The notes beneath the pieces were generated by a model that was given only the letters and a program-made list of their open reading frames with translations, did not search any database and was not told the origin of the DNA. The position numbers and the translations under genes are program-made. 64,000 nt of DNA from Anaerolineaceae bacterium. GTDB lineage: Bacteria; Chloroflexota; Anaerolineae; Promineifilales; Promineifilaceae. The DNA is taken from assembly GCA_002699125.1 (NCBI GenBank), contig PABI01000078.1, forward strand, positions 1-64,000, written 5' to 3'. Each line of letters opens with the position of its first letter. Positions within the stretch are counted from its first letter, which is position 1. Positions 8,579 through 17,235 of this stretch are shown here, piece after piece.

Positions 8579-9853
8579 TTAATCGGCAGGTACGTGCTCA
8601 AACAACTCCGGTTGTTCCTTCTCTAACCGGGCCATTTTTGCATTGATCTTACGCACTGCCTGCAAGCCAGGTGAGGCATCTTTTTGATAAATACGGCCAG
8701 CAAAAATATCAATAAAGTCCTCCCGATAGCGCTCATGTGCAAAGAAGGCAAAGGAAATGGGACTGGACCAGAAACAATCCAATACATCTTGAATAGTATC
8801 CATGCCCAACTCGCAGTATTCCTCATATGCAGCAAACGGATTTTCCAGATCGCGCCCAACACCATCATGCAGGTAGGCAGCAATGGCATCTGCGGCCAGG
8901 CCGGCTTCCTTCAGAGCAAAGTGAAGGCCAAAAGAGAAAATGGGATCAATGAAACGATGGGCATCCCCGACACAAAGGTAGTTTCGCCCAGTGAAACCAT
9001 GAATGTGGTAGGAATAATTGGAAGTGGCGCGAACTTCTTCAACCAGCGTCACGTCCGGAACTCGCTCAGAAAGGGCCGGATTAATCTTGTGCATCTCGCG
9101 CAGATAAAAGTCCCGCATCTCTTCATTTGAATCCCGATAATAGTCAGAGGGCGTCACCACACCAATGCTCACCGTTTCATCATCAATCGGTATAAACCAG
9201 GCCCAGTGATTTTTCTGTTCGTAAAAGATGAGCGTATTGTCTTCATCGTCACGCCTGGCACCTTTCACGTGGGAATAAATGGCAAGTTGGCGATCGTATT
9301 TGCCACGCTCTTTCTTGCCGGCAATGCCAGTTGTTGACAAAAAGGTTGTTTGACCCGAAGCATCTACCACCACATCAGCTTCAATGGTTTCGATGTCACC
9401 ATTTTCTAGCCGAACCTCAACGCCATAAACCGTACCATCCTCTTGTTGCAGCACTCTGGTGGCTTTGCCAAGCACCAGTTCAGTACCGTCTTGAACGGCC
9501 TTATCCAGCACGATGCGATCAAAATCACTGCGCTTCACCTGCCAGGTGAAGTTCTTTACCAGTTCGCCATTTTCATCGCGCTTCATAACCGGCAGCCAAA
9601 AAGTGCCTGTGCCGCTCTGGCCATAAACGGTTACGCCCCATTTAATGGTTTTGGGAACATTTTGCATTTCGGCTTCAAGCCCCAAATCGCGTACCGATTG
9701 ACCACATTCACCCGTCATCGATTCCCCAATATGGAACCGAGGAAAGGTATCTTTTTCAATAATAATTGATTTGATTCCTTTTTTGGCAAGGTGAATTGCT
9801 GTTGCGGCACCACCAGGCCCACCACCTATTATTGCTACTTCCGTCTTTTTCAT
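8579..9853 (-). CDS. Flavin-dependent halogenase
   Basis: 424 residues. The N-terminus holds the FAD-binding GGGPGG (residues 10-15) and the family motif FPRFHIGES; residues 217-222 read WAWFIP, the WxWxIP signature of flavin-dependent halogenases. Lys71 (TIKWG) sits where the catalytic Lys that forms chloramine is found in this family. Such enzymes use FADH2, O2 and halide to chlorinate or brominate electron-rich rings, often on a carrier protein, and need a separate flavin reductase, which is not encoded here. Position next to the carrier, adenylation and dehydrogenase genes suggests a carrier-bound heteroaryl substrate. The related geranylgeranyl-reductase-like hydroxylases are the main alternative. 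Confidence 0.82.
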   Translation of the reverse strand: MKKTEVAIIGGGPGGAATAIHLAKKGIKSIIIEKDTFPRFHIGESMTGECGQSVRDLGLEAEMQNVPKTIKWGVTVYGQSGTGTFWLPVMKRDENGELVKNFTWQVKRSDFDRIVLDKAVQDGTELVLGKATRVLQQEDGTVYGVEVRLENGDIETIEADVVVDASGQTTFLSTTGIAGKKERGKYDRQLAIYSHVKGARRDDEDNTLIFYEQKNHWAWFIPIDDETVSIGVVTPSDYYRDSNEEMRDFYLREMHKINPALSERVPDVTLVEEVRATSNYSYHIHGFTGRNYLCVGDAHRFIDPIFSFGLHFALKEAGLAADAIAAYLHDGVGRDLENPFAAYEEYCELGMDTIQDVLDCFWSSPISFAFFAHERYREDFIDIFAGRIYQKDASPGLQAVRKINAKMARLEKEQPELFEHVPAD

Positions 9854-9936
9854 GAATCTATCCTCTTTGTCGTAAAAGAAAGCGTCTTTCTGCTTTCTTC
9901 TACCTAGGTTAATAATTTTCAGTGATAGTTGATAAA

Positions 9937-11529
9937 TTAATTGACTACGGCTTCCGTTACTTGTTGCGCAGCCATCGTTTGCAGTTCGCGACGGTTAATT
10001 TTTCCAGTTGACGTACGGGGAAAGTCCACCATGACATGAATTTTGGTTGGCACAGCATAAGGTGGCAATTTATCTCCCACGTGTTTGGCCAAAATACTAT
10101 GGGTTAGCTCTGTATCTTCATTGGGAACAACGGCCGCTTCTATCAAATTACTGCCATTGCCATCAGAAACGGTGTAAACGGCCGCTTCCTTCACGTCATC
10201 ATGCGAGAGCAATGCTACTTCTACTTCATCAAGCTCCACTCGATAACCACGTGTTTTTACCTGGCGGTCCTTGCGGCCAAAGTACAAAAAGTTGCCGTCC
10301 GGCAGCTGCTGCACCAGGTCACCCGTCCGGTAAAAAACGTCTTCATAATGACCAAACACCGAACGCCGGTAAAATCCTTTTTCATTTAAATCCGGGCGGC
10401 CCCAATAACCACGCATCACCGTGCCACCACGCACCAACAGTTCGCCTATCTCACCTTGCGCCACAGGCTCATTATCAGCATCCAGCACCAACATTTCTTC
10501 ATTGGCGCAAGCCAGCCCAATCGGAATCGTATCTTCCATATCCTCAGGTAGCTCAGGCACATGGTAATAGGTGCACACGTTTGTCTCGGTGGGACCATAT
10601 AAATTGCTAAATTTCTTATCCGACCATAGCTTCATCAATTCCCGCAAATGTTTGGTGGGGAATACCTCGCCGGCAAAGAGGACCCAGCGCAATGCGCTCA
10701 AATCGCGTGCATCCAGCGCACCTCGCTCCATCAACTGAATCAGGGCAAACGGCACCGTGTAAGAAACCGTAATTTTTTCATCCTGCAACAGTTGGGAATG
10801 GCTGGCCGGAAATTTGGTGATGTATTCAGGAATAATTACGACCGTTCCCCCGGCCAACATGGTGGCAAATAAATCAAACGTCGAGAGGTCAAAATGATAG
10901 GGGGCGTGGTTGGTGACCCGATCTTCATGCGTCAGGCCATATTCAGCACAGGCCCATTCCGCAAAGCTCAGCGCACTGCGATGCGTGTGCATAATGCCCT
11001 TGGGCGTTCCAGTTGAGCCGGATGTGTAGAGGATATAAGCCAAATCTTGCTCAATAACGTGAATGTTTGGTTTGTTGTGCAGATCAGGATCGGTCACCTG
11101 CTCCCAAGGGATACAGGTCACATCCAAATCATCTTGCTGCCCCACGCCAATCAGGCAGCTCAGTGCCGTATCGGCCACCATGCTGCGCACCTGGGCCAGC
11201 TTGTTCTGCTTGGTAATGACCACGTCAATCTGGCAATCTGTGATGACGTAGCTGAGCCGCTCAACCGGGGCAAATGGATCCAGTGGCACGTACGCAGCAC
11301 CGGCTTTCATGATGCCATAAATGGAAACGGCCGATTCAATATCTTTGTTAATGTAAATACCGACGCGGTCGCCCCGCTTCACACCTTGCTGCTGCAACAA
11401 ATAGGCCAGATTGTTGGCCTGCTGCTGCAAGGTAGCATACGAGATGCCTTTCCCGTTGCAGCGAATGGCGTCACGCTCGGGATATTGTGCGGCCGTTTTG
11501 TCAAGTGCTTGTGGCAAGGAATAAATCAT
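9937..11529 (-). CDS. Stand-alone amino-acid adenylation enzyme (prolyl-AMP ligase-like)
   Basis: 530 residues with all adenylation core motifs in order: YTSGSTGTPKG, HFDLSTFDLF, NLYGPTE, YRTGDLV, GRKDRQVKTRGYR and the catalytic Lys in RTSTGKINRREL. There is no attached carrier domain. The A4 region FDLSTFDLF has the Asp that binds the alpha-amino group, so an alpha-amino or imino acid is expected. Genomic pairing with an acyl-CoA-dehydrogenase-like gene 2 bp upstream and a free carrier protein is the arrangement of PltF/PltE/PltL and CloN4/N3/N5, which activate and oxidise L-proline. Proline specificity itself is inferred from context. Confidence 0.85.
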   Translation of the reverse strand: MIYSLPQALDKTAAQYPERDAIRCNGKGISYATLQQQANNLAYLLQQQGVKRGDRVGIYINKDIESAVSIYGIMKAGAAYVPLDPFAPVERLSYVITDCQIDVVITKQNKLAQVRSMVADTALSCLIGVGQQDDLDVTCIPWEQVTDPDLHNKPNIHVIEQDLAYILYTSGSTGTPKGIMHTHRSALSFAEWACAEYGLTHEDRVTNHAPYHFDLSTFDLFATMLAGGTVVIIPEYITKFPASHSQLLQDEKITVSYTVPFALIQLMERGALDARDLSALRWVLFAGEVFPTKHLRELMKLWSDKKFSNLYGPTETNVCTYYHVPELPEDMEDTIPIGLACANEEMLVLDADNEPVAQGEIGELLVRGGTVMRGYWGRPDLNEKGFYRRSVFGHYEDVFYRTGDLVQQLPDGNFLYFGRKDRQVKTRGYRVELDEVEVALLSHDDVKEAAVYTVSDGNGSNLIEAAVVPNEDTELTHSILAKHVGDKLPPYAVPTKIHVMVDFPRTSTGKINRRELQTMAAQQVTEAVVN

Positions 11530-11531
11530 CT

Positions 11532-12677
11532 CTATAACCCCAGTAATCTAGAAATAATGTTGCGCTGAATGTCCGAGGTGCCCGAGTAAATCGTGCCCCC
11601 AATCGCGTCGCGCAGGTCGCGCTCAATCTCAAATTCAGTCATGTAACCGTAGCCACCCAAAATCCGAATCGCATCTTGACTTGAAGCAACATATGCCTCG
11701 CTCAGATACAATTTGGCCATAGCAGCTTCCATGGTGGCGGTTTTCTTTTCCTTTTTTAGCCAGGCAACCTTATATAACAAATTACGAGCCGTTTCCAGAC
11801 GCACTTTCATATCGGCAATGCGATTAGAGATAGACTGGTATTTGCCGATTGGCTGCCCGCCCTGCTTGCGGTCACGTGCATAGCGAATGCATTTTTCCAA
11901 CTGGAACTCCATCGCGCCCAAATGACTGCCTAAAATACAGCTGCGTTCCCATTCCATAGAATGGGCAAAGATTTTGGCACCGCCCCCTTCACGCCCCAGC
12001 AAGTTTTCTTCAGGTATAAAGCAATCTTCAAGAACCAGCTCTCCCATCGGCGAGGTGCGCAGCCCCATCTTTTCAATGTCGCGACTCACGCTGAAGCCAG
12101 GCGTGCCCCGCTCCACAATAAAGGCCGTGATGCCCCACATCCCCAGGCTAGGGTCCTTGGTGGCAAAAACCACAGCAAGATCACAAATGGGGGCGCTGGT
12201 GACAAACATCTTGGTGCCGTTCAGGCAGTAGCCGCCATCGACTTTTTCATAGCGCGTGCGCAGGCTGTAGGCGTCAGAGCCGGAATCGGGTTCTGTCATG
12301 CCGTGGGCGCCAATAATTTCGCCACTGATAAGCCGGGGCAGATATTTTCTTTTTTGTTCTTCGGTACCGACTGTTAAGATGGGGTGCTGTACGCTCCACA
12401 TTTGCGCGTTGAGGGCAAAGCTAAGGCCATTATCACGACTGCCATAACCCAGTCCTTCCATGGTTAGCATCGTCGTGAGGATGTCCATGTCAGAACCACC
12501 GTACTCTTCAGGAAAGGAAAGGCCTAAAATGCCGAAGTCGGCACATTTTTGCCAATTCTTACGGGAGAATTCACCCTCTTTGTCTCGTTCAACCAATCCC
12601 TGATTGAGTTCTTTTTGGGCAAATTCTGCCACTGAGCGTTTAAATTCCAGTTGCTCATCACTCCAAGAAAAATCCAT
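11532..12677 (-). CDS. Acyl-CoA-dehydrogenase-like flavoprotein (PltE-like carrier-bound oxidase)
   Basis: 381 residues of the acyl-CoA dehydrogenase fold: N-terminal helical domain, the FAD/substrate segment TEPDSGSDA (about 128-136), a middle beta domain, and a C-terminal domain with LGGYGY and YSGTSDIQ. Glu244 in MEWERS is at the isovaleryl-CoA-dehydrogenase-type catalytic position, which is also where the prolyl-S-carrier dehydrogenases have theirs. With the adenylation gene 2 bp downstream and the carrier further on, the likely reaction is desaturation of an aminoacyl-S-carrier, for example proline to pyrrole. Redox partner and exact substrate are unknown. Confidence 0.82.
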   Translation of the reverse strand: MDFSWSDEQLEFKRSVAEFAQKELNQGLVERDKEGEFSRKNWQKCADFGILGLSFPEEYGGSDMDILTTMLTMEGLGYGSRDNGLSFALNAQMWSVQHPILTVGTEEQKRKYLPRLISGEIIGAHGMTEPDSGSDAYSLRTRYEKVDGGYCLNGTKMFVTSAPICDLAVVFATKDPSLGMWGITAFIVERGTPGFSVSRDIEKMGLRTSPMGELVLEDCFIPEENLLGREGGGAKIFAHSMEWERSCILGSHLGAMEFQLEKCIRYARDRKQGGQPIGKYQSISNRIADMKVRLETARNLLYKVAWLKKEKKTATMEAAMAKLYLSEAYVASSQDAIRILGGYGYMTEFEIERDLRDAIGGTIYSGTSDIQRNIISRLLGL

Positions 12678-13225
12678 GTGGTTTGTACTCTCTTTTACTC
12701 TGTTAGTTGGTCTTATCTAATTGTTGTTGAGTTGAAAAAATGGCTCGCAACAGACGAGATCGTCTATGTTTTGTCCAGGTTTCAGACTAAGCGAAAAAAC
12801 TTTCAAAACAGCTTACAGGGTAATGTGATTTTGCATGATCGGGATGTTAGCCATATTGGGGAATCTCAGATTAAAACAAAACCTGTGATTGATTGCCGCA
12901 CCTTGCAGCTATTTGGTAAAGAAATCGCCTAATTTCAGTCAAAAGTTTACGGCAGCAATGATGGTTTTAGATAGCAGTACCAGACTGAATTCAGGCTAAA
13001 GTTAGCATCGTAAGGTTTCGTTTTATCTTACGGCCGTTTCCCACCAACCACCCGTGCTAGACCTGCCTCTTTGAGGAAAAATCAAGACAAGATACGAAGA
13101 TCTGCTACGTGGGCATCATGGAGCTGGAGATAGCTACGAGGTTGGCAGAGTAAGCGGGGAAAATCGACCGACTGCAAATCTAGCGGGGCAGCGTGGGGGC
13201 AGCGTGGGGCCAGTATCGGGCAGCG
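12678..13225. other. Intergenic, no recognised gene
   Basis: 548 bp between the dehydrogenase and the type II thioesterase, both minus strand. It holds one ACGGCCGT at about 13031 and a small direct repetition of GGGGCAGCGTGGG near 13180. A plus-strand frame of 93 codons (12651-12932) begins inside the dehydrogenase on the antisense strand and lacks a ribosome site or recognisable motif. The promoter of the biosynthetic operon probably lies near 12690-12760 but I cannot fix it. Confidence 0.5.
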
Positions 13226-13978
13226 CTACAATGAACGTTGGGCTGTCTGGCAGGTTTGGCGAATGATTTGCCATACGGCCGTTGGTTCCTCATGCAAATA
13301 AAAATGGCTACCGTCAAATAAATGCACCTCGCCGGGCTGCGTCGTATGCTCATGCCAGGGCAATAACATCTTGGGCGGCACCAATGGATCGGATTTACCG
13401 CCCAAAATAGTGAGGGGACATGCAATTGGTTCACCCACCTGAAACTGATACTGTTCATAAATGGCAAAATCGGCGCGCAGCAGGGGCAGCAGCAAAGTTA
13501 ACAGCTCCTCATTTTCCAAAACGGCCGTTGGCATCGTGTCCAAATCTTGCAGGGCCGCCACAAATTGGGCGTCATCCAGATGATGCATGGGTGGCAGCTT
13601 GTCCGGCAGGTGTGGCGCGCTGTATCCTGAAACAAACAGATGCTTCGACACAACGCCATCGCTTTGCAAGCGACGAACCAGTTCAAAAGCAATCAATGCG
13701 CCCAATGAATGCCCAAAGAAAGCAAATGGTTTGTCTAGAAACGGCCGTAATGCCTCCGAAAGTGCGTCTAGCAAAGGGGTGATGGTGGTAAACGGCCGTT
13801 CAAAAAAGCGCGTTTCCCGTCCTGGCAGCTGTACCGGCACCACTTCGACTTCGGGTGCCAATCCGGCCACCCAATCCCGGTAACTGCCGGCTCCGCCGCC
13901 AGCATGGGGCAGACAAAACAGCCGCAGCACAGCGCTATCATTGGGCCGAACGTAGTCAATCCATGGCGACTCAACCAT
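13226..13978 (-). CDS. Type II thioesterase
   Basis: 250 residues, alpha/beta hydrolase fold. It starts with the CLPHAGGGAGSY oxyanion segment typical of editing thioesterases (GrsT, SrfAD type), then FFGHSLGAL with the nucleophilic Ser, and ends with FDGSHFYL giving the catalytic His. These cytosolic enzymes remove wrong or stalled acyl groups from carrier proteins. Its ATG overlaps the stop of pyrF by 8 nt (ATGGTTGA), so the two are translationally coupled. It presumably serves the three carrier domains encoded downstream. Confidence 0.87.
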   Translation of the reverse strand: MVESPWIDYVRPNDSAVLRLFCLPHAGGGAGSYRDWVAGLAPEVEVVPVQLPGRETRFFERPFTTITPLLDALSEALRPFLDKPFAFFGHSLGALIAFELVRRLQSDGVVSKHLFVSGYSAPHLPDKLPPMHHLDDAQFVAALQDLDTMPTAVLENEELLTLLLPLLRADFAIYEQYQFQVGEPIACPLTILGGKSDPLVPPKMLLPWHEHTTQPGEVHLFDGSHFYLHEEPTAVWQIIRQTCQTAQRSL

Positions 13979-14795
13979 AAGTAATCGGGGAGCGTAAGGA
14001 ATTTATCTGGTTGCGCAGCGCCAGCGCTGCTGCCCTCGCTGCTTCGGCAAAATCTTCACCACCAGAAGCATAAATAATGCTGCGGCTGGCGCTAATAAGC
14101 GGACCAGCAACAGCGTCGGGGCCATGTTGAACGGCCGCAGCCAAATCCCCCCCCTGCACGCCAATACCCGGAATAAGAAAGTTGGCTTCCGGGGCTAGCT
14201 GGCGGGCAACAGCCAGCTCCTCAGGATAAGTTGCGCCAATCACGCAACCTTTATGGCCAGCCGTTTCCCAGGTTTGGCTCTGACGCAGCACCTCAGCCGA
14301 CAAACCTTGTGCCTGCCGCAACGCCCCCTGAAAATGGATGGCACTTGGGTTCGAGGTGCGGGCCAAAATGTAGACGGCCTTGTCCGGGCGCTTGGCAATC
14401 ATGGGCAGCACCGCATCGGCCCCCACAAACGGATTCACCGTGACAGCATCCACCTGCCATTCGTCGAATAGGCCGTTGGCCCAGGCCGCCTGGGTATGGC
14501 CTATGTCCCCTGTTTTGCAATCCAGCACGATGGGTATGTGGCGCGGAATGTAGGCGATGGTGCGCTCCAGGGCAATGACTCCGGCAGCCCCCCACTGTAA
14601 ATAAAAACCAAGATTCGGCTTGTAGGCACAAACCAGATCGGCCGTGGCGTCGATAATGGCCCGATTGTAGGGCAAAATGGGTTCATCCCACTTACGAAAA
14701 TCAACCCGAAGTCGCTCCAACACCGGGTCCAAACCCACGCACAGCCAGGAATTGTTTTGTGCTTGAACAGCTTTTAATTTTTCCAGGTAGCTCAT
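13971..14795 (-). CDS. pyrF: Orotidine 5'-phosphate decarboxylase, long (type 2) form
   Basis: 274 residues. It catalyses the last step of UMP synthesis, OMP to UMP, in the cytosol. The N-terminal LCVGLDP, the active-site LDCKTGDIGHT (Lys and Asp pairs) and the phosphate-binding IPGIG near the C-terminal third are all present, and the length matches the longer form of the family. The 3' end overlaps the type II thioesterase start by 8 nt, tying a housekeeping gene to the biosynthetic locus. No other pyrimidine gene is nearby. Confidence 0.93.
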   Translation of the reverse strand: MSYLEKLKAVQAQNNSWLCVGLDPVLERLRVDFRKWDEPILPYNRAIIDATADLVCAYKPNLGFYLQWGAAGVIALERTIAYIPRHIPIVLDCKTGDIGHTQAAWANGLFDEWQVDAVTVNPFVGADAVLPMIAKRPDKAVYILARTSNPSAIHFQGALRQAQGLSAEVLRQSQTWETAGHKGCVIGATYPEELAVARQLAPEANFLIPGIGVQGGDLAAAVQHGPDAVAGPLISASRSIIYASGGEDFAEAARAAALALRNQINSLRSPITYG

Positions 14796-14834
14796 GCCCC
14801 ATATTTTACCGAATTACGGCACAACAGCGAACGT

Positions 14835-15053
14835 CTAATCGGACGCCGAATTGGAAGAATCCGACTCATCTTCATCGGCGTCTGAAGATTTGGGGCGTAT
14901 GAGGCTGCTCCACTGTAATTTGTTCAAACCTGAAACCGTTTTATCGGCTACATCATCTTTGTCCCGACTGAGAGCGTAGAGGGCAACGGCCGTTAAACAG
15001 AAGGCCAAAAAAGCCAGGGCAAAGAAAGCCACAATCAGTTCATTTCCACCCAT
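14835..15053 (-). CDS. Small single-helix membrane protein
   Basis: 72 residues: a hydrophobic helix at about 6-28 followed by a basic patch and a Ser/Asp/Glu-rich acidic tail. GGGAG lies 7 nt before the ATG at 15053. No family recognised. It lies 39 bp upstream of pyrF on the same strand and may be the first gene of that transcript. Confidence 0.65.
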   Translation of the reverse strand: MGGNELIVAFFALAFLAFCLTAVALYALSRDKDDVADKTVSGLNKLQWSSLIRPKSSDADEDESDSSNSASD

Positions 15054-15136
15054 TTGTGTTCTCCCTGTATTGGTTACGGCCGTTACTGCTGCTGAAGCAA
15101 ATTTCGATTAACGGACACTAACGACACGAATTTGCC

Positions 15137-15208
15137 TTAGCTTAAGTGTTTCGCGCCCATCTCATCATCGGACAAAATTTTTGGCGAAACACTCTTTGGC
15201 CCTTTCAT
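15137..15208 (-). CDS. Candidate micro-ORF (23 codons)
   Basis: An ATG at 15208 is preceded at an ideal 8-nt spacing by GGGGAGG (15217-15223). It opens a 23-codon frame starting MKGPKS and ending KHLS before a TAA at 15137-15139; a second ATG two codons earlier is too close to the ribosome site. It sits in the 329-bp gap between the small membrane protein and the divergent bactofilin gene. Function unknown; a leader peptide is possible. Confidence 0.35.
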   Translation of the reverse strand: MKGPKSVSPKILSDDEMGAKHLS

Positions 15209-15382
15209 AAACATATCCTCCCCAAACGGCTTCACATGATAGCACATGCGTTCTAAAACCTCAACAAATTTTTTGTCGATTTGCCATCAGTTAAAAATTT
15301 TGGCAAATTTAGTGCCGAGTAGTGCTGTTTTCCCAAAAAAGCGTGCCGGTTTAAGTATCATCTTCAGCATTCCCCTGCTATA

Positions 15383-17176
15383 ATGGCAAACACGGTTACA
15401 ACTATGGCGGTTACAGAAGAACCCACAACGCCGGAAGGCACCCTAATAGAAACTGAAGAGCCGGGTCTAGAAGCGTCACCAGAGCTAAATGGCCACGGCC
15501 TATTGGACCGCTTGCGCTTTTGGCGGCGGGGACAAACCTGGCTGGAAATTGTCGGCTACCATGTAGAAGATATTCAGACCGATCAGCCGGTGGCCATCCA
15601 GGAAGGTGCCACCCTGGTGGGCAATGTTTTTGCCCCGCGCCTTGTTGTGGGCGGGCTATTGACGGGATCGGCCGTTTGCCGCGACATTCGGGTAGAAAAG
15701 AAGGGCCAGGTGTTGGGGGATGTGTTTACCGTGGCGCTCACCATTATTCCCGGCGGCAACATCAACGGCTGGATCAGCAGCGTCGATGAAGATGATTATG
15801 CAGCATTGGCCGAAGACGGCCGTCTCCCCGAAGACACCGAATTCAGCAAACAGGAAAATGGCGGTGACTATCCCGAAGGGCAGCTGCTAAACCGCAACGA
15901 AGCCCAAATTGAGGCACTGCATCATTTGCAGGCGCAAGCGGCCGTCGCCCTGGCAGCGCGGGCTGAACTGGAGCAAGATTTTCAGCGACGCCTTACCGAA
16001 CTCGCTGGCGAATCGACCAATACCATTGCTAACCTGAAGCAGGAATTGACTGATTTGCGCACGGAGTTGGCTACCAAACAAACGCAGCTGGATGAAGCTC
16101 AGGAAGCGCTGCGGCATCGCAAGAGCCAGGTAGAGCGGCAGGCCAATGAATTAGGCATTGCCCGCGATCTGATGACCGAGCAAAATGACGAGCTGACCAA
16201 TTTGCGCCAGCAGCATGCCCAGCTGCAAAGCACACACACCCAGCTGCAAACGGACAAAACGGCCGTTGACGATGAGCTGGAAACGGCCATGCGCAAGATC
16301 AACACCTTACACGACCGCATCCACAGCCTGGAAGTAGCCCACAAAGCCAGCCTGGTGCACACGGCCGAACAGGAAGAATCTCTCATTCGCTGGCAAGAGC
16401 TGGCCGAAATCACCGAAAAGAAAGCCGCAGACCTGGAAGCAGAACTGCAAAAAGTTAAGCGGCAAATTGAAGAAAACAACAGCATTATCGAGTTACAGCG
16501 GGAACAGCGACTTGCTGCTGAAAAAGAGCTGGAAAAAACGCTGGACGAGCTTGCCTTGCTGCGTGAGAAAAGCAAAGATCCGTTGGCCAAGGAAGCGCAA
16601 TTGGCCGAAGCTGAAGCCAAAATCACCAGCCTGGAAGCAGAATTAGCAGATGCTGAACATGCGCATTTTGAGCGCGTTTTGTGGTATAAAGCGGAGCTGG
16701 AAACGAGCCAGGCGGCAGCCACCGCGGCGCAGCAAAAGGCAGATGAACAGGCCGAGATGCTGGCCAAGCTGGAAACGTTGGTTCAATCTCAGCAGGGGAC
16801 GGTGACCGAATTGCAAACGGCCGTTGCCGACACAGAGGCAACATTGGAAGCCAAACAGGCCGAATGGAACGCCCTGCACGAGAAGCTGGTAGAAGAAAAC
16901 ATGGGTCTGCAAGCGATGATAAAAGAGCAAAAAATGCAGCTGGAAGGCGACGAAAACGAACTGAATCGCATTCTTAGCCAAACCAATGCCCAGGGGCAGC
17001 ACCTGGCCGAAATTCAGGCCCGGCTGGTGGAGCGGGAACTCCAGCTGAAGCAGGCCATTGCTCAACTCAAGCAGGCCCGCGGCATGATCGAAAAGCAAAA
17101 CCAGGCAATCAAACAAATTCAACAAAAAGCCGGCGAACGCATTCGCGCCCTACAAATACAGCTGGGCAAGAATTAA
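15383..17176 (+). CDS. Bactofilin-like domain fused to a long coiled coil
   Basis: 597 residues. After an acidic N-terminus, residues about 50-150 form a beta-helical polymer-forming (bactofilin, DUF583) domain, seen from the repeating GATLVGNVFAP, GGLLTGSAVC, KGQVLGDVF pattern. From about residue 170 to the end the protein is almost continuous heptad repeat rich in Glu, Gln, Leu and Ala. Bactofilins form non-polar filaments; the tail should add a rod of several hundred angstroms. A TATAAT (15379-15384) overlaps the first ATG, so translation may actually begin at the ATG at 15404 on a nearly leaderless mRNA. No membrane segment. Confidence 0.8.
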   Translation: MANTVTTMAVTEEPTTPEGTLIETEEPGLEASPELNGHGLLDRLRFWRRGQTWLEIVGYHVEDIQTDQPVAIQEGATLVGNVFAPRLVVGGLLTGSAVCRDIRVEKKGQVLGDVFTVALTIIPGGNINGWISSVDEDDYAALAEDGRLPEDTEFSKQENGGDYPEGQLLNRNEAQIEALHHLQAQAAVALAARAELEQDFQRRLTELAGESTNTIANLKQELTDLRTELATKQTQLDEAQEALRHRKSQVERQANELGIARDLMTEQNDELTNLRQQHAQLQSTHTQLQTDKTAVDDELETAMRKINTLHDRIHSLEVAHKASLVHTAEQEESLIRWQELAEITEKKAADLEAELQKVKRQIEENNSIIELQREQRLAAEKELEKTLDELALLREKSKDPLAKEAQLAEAEAKITSLEAELADAEHAHFERVLWYKAELETSQAAATAAQQKADEQAEMLAKLETLVQSQQGTVTELQTAVADTEATLEAKQAEWNALHEKLVEENMGLQAMIKEQKMQLEGDENELNRILSQTNAQGQHLAEIQARLVERELQLKQAIAQLKQARGMIEKQNQAIKQIQQKAGERIRALQIQLGKN

Positions 17177-17235
17177 TCAACTAACCCACCCGCGCCTGCG
17201 CCGGATTGACAGTTGTGCCTTAAAGGGAGAAGAAG

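Noticed and set aside
8579-9853. Geranylgeranyl-reductase-like enzyme as alternative to halogenase
   Set aside because: WAWFIP and FPRFHIGES plus a Lys before WG favour halogenase, though not proven.
12651-12932. 93-codon plus-strand ORF in the biosynthetic gap
   Set aside because: Starts inside the dehydrogenase on the opposite strand, no ribosome site, no recognisable motif.
16099-16767. 222-codon minus-strand ORF rich in Ser, Cys and Ala
   Set aside because: It is the antisense of the heptad-repeat coiled coil of the bactofilin fusion; composition is a mirror of Glu/Gln/Ala codons.
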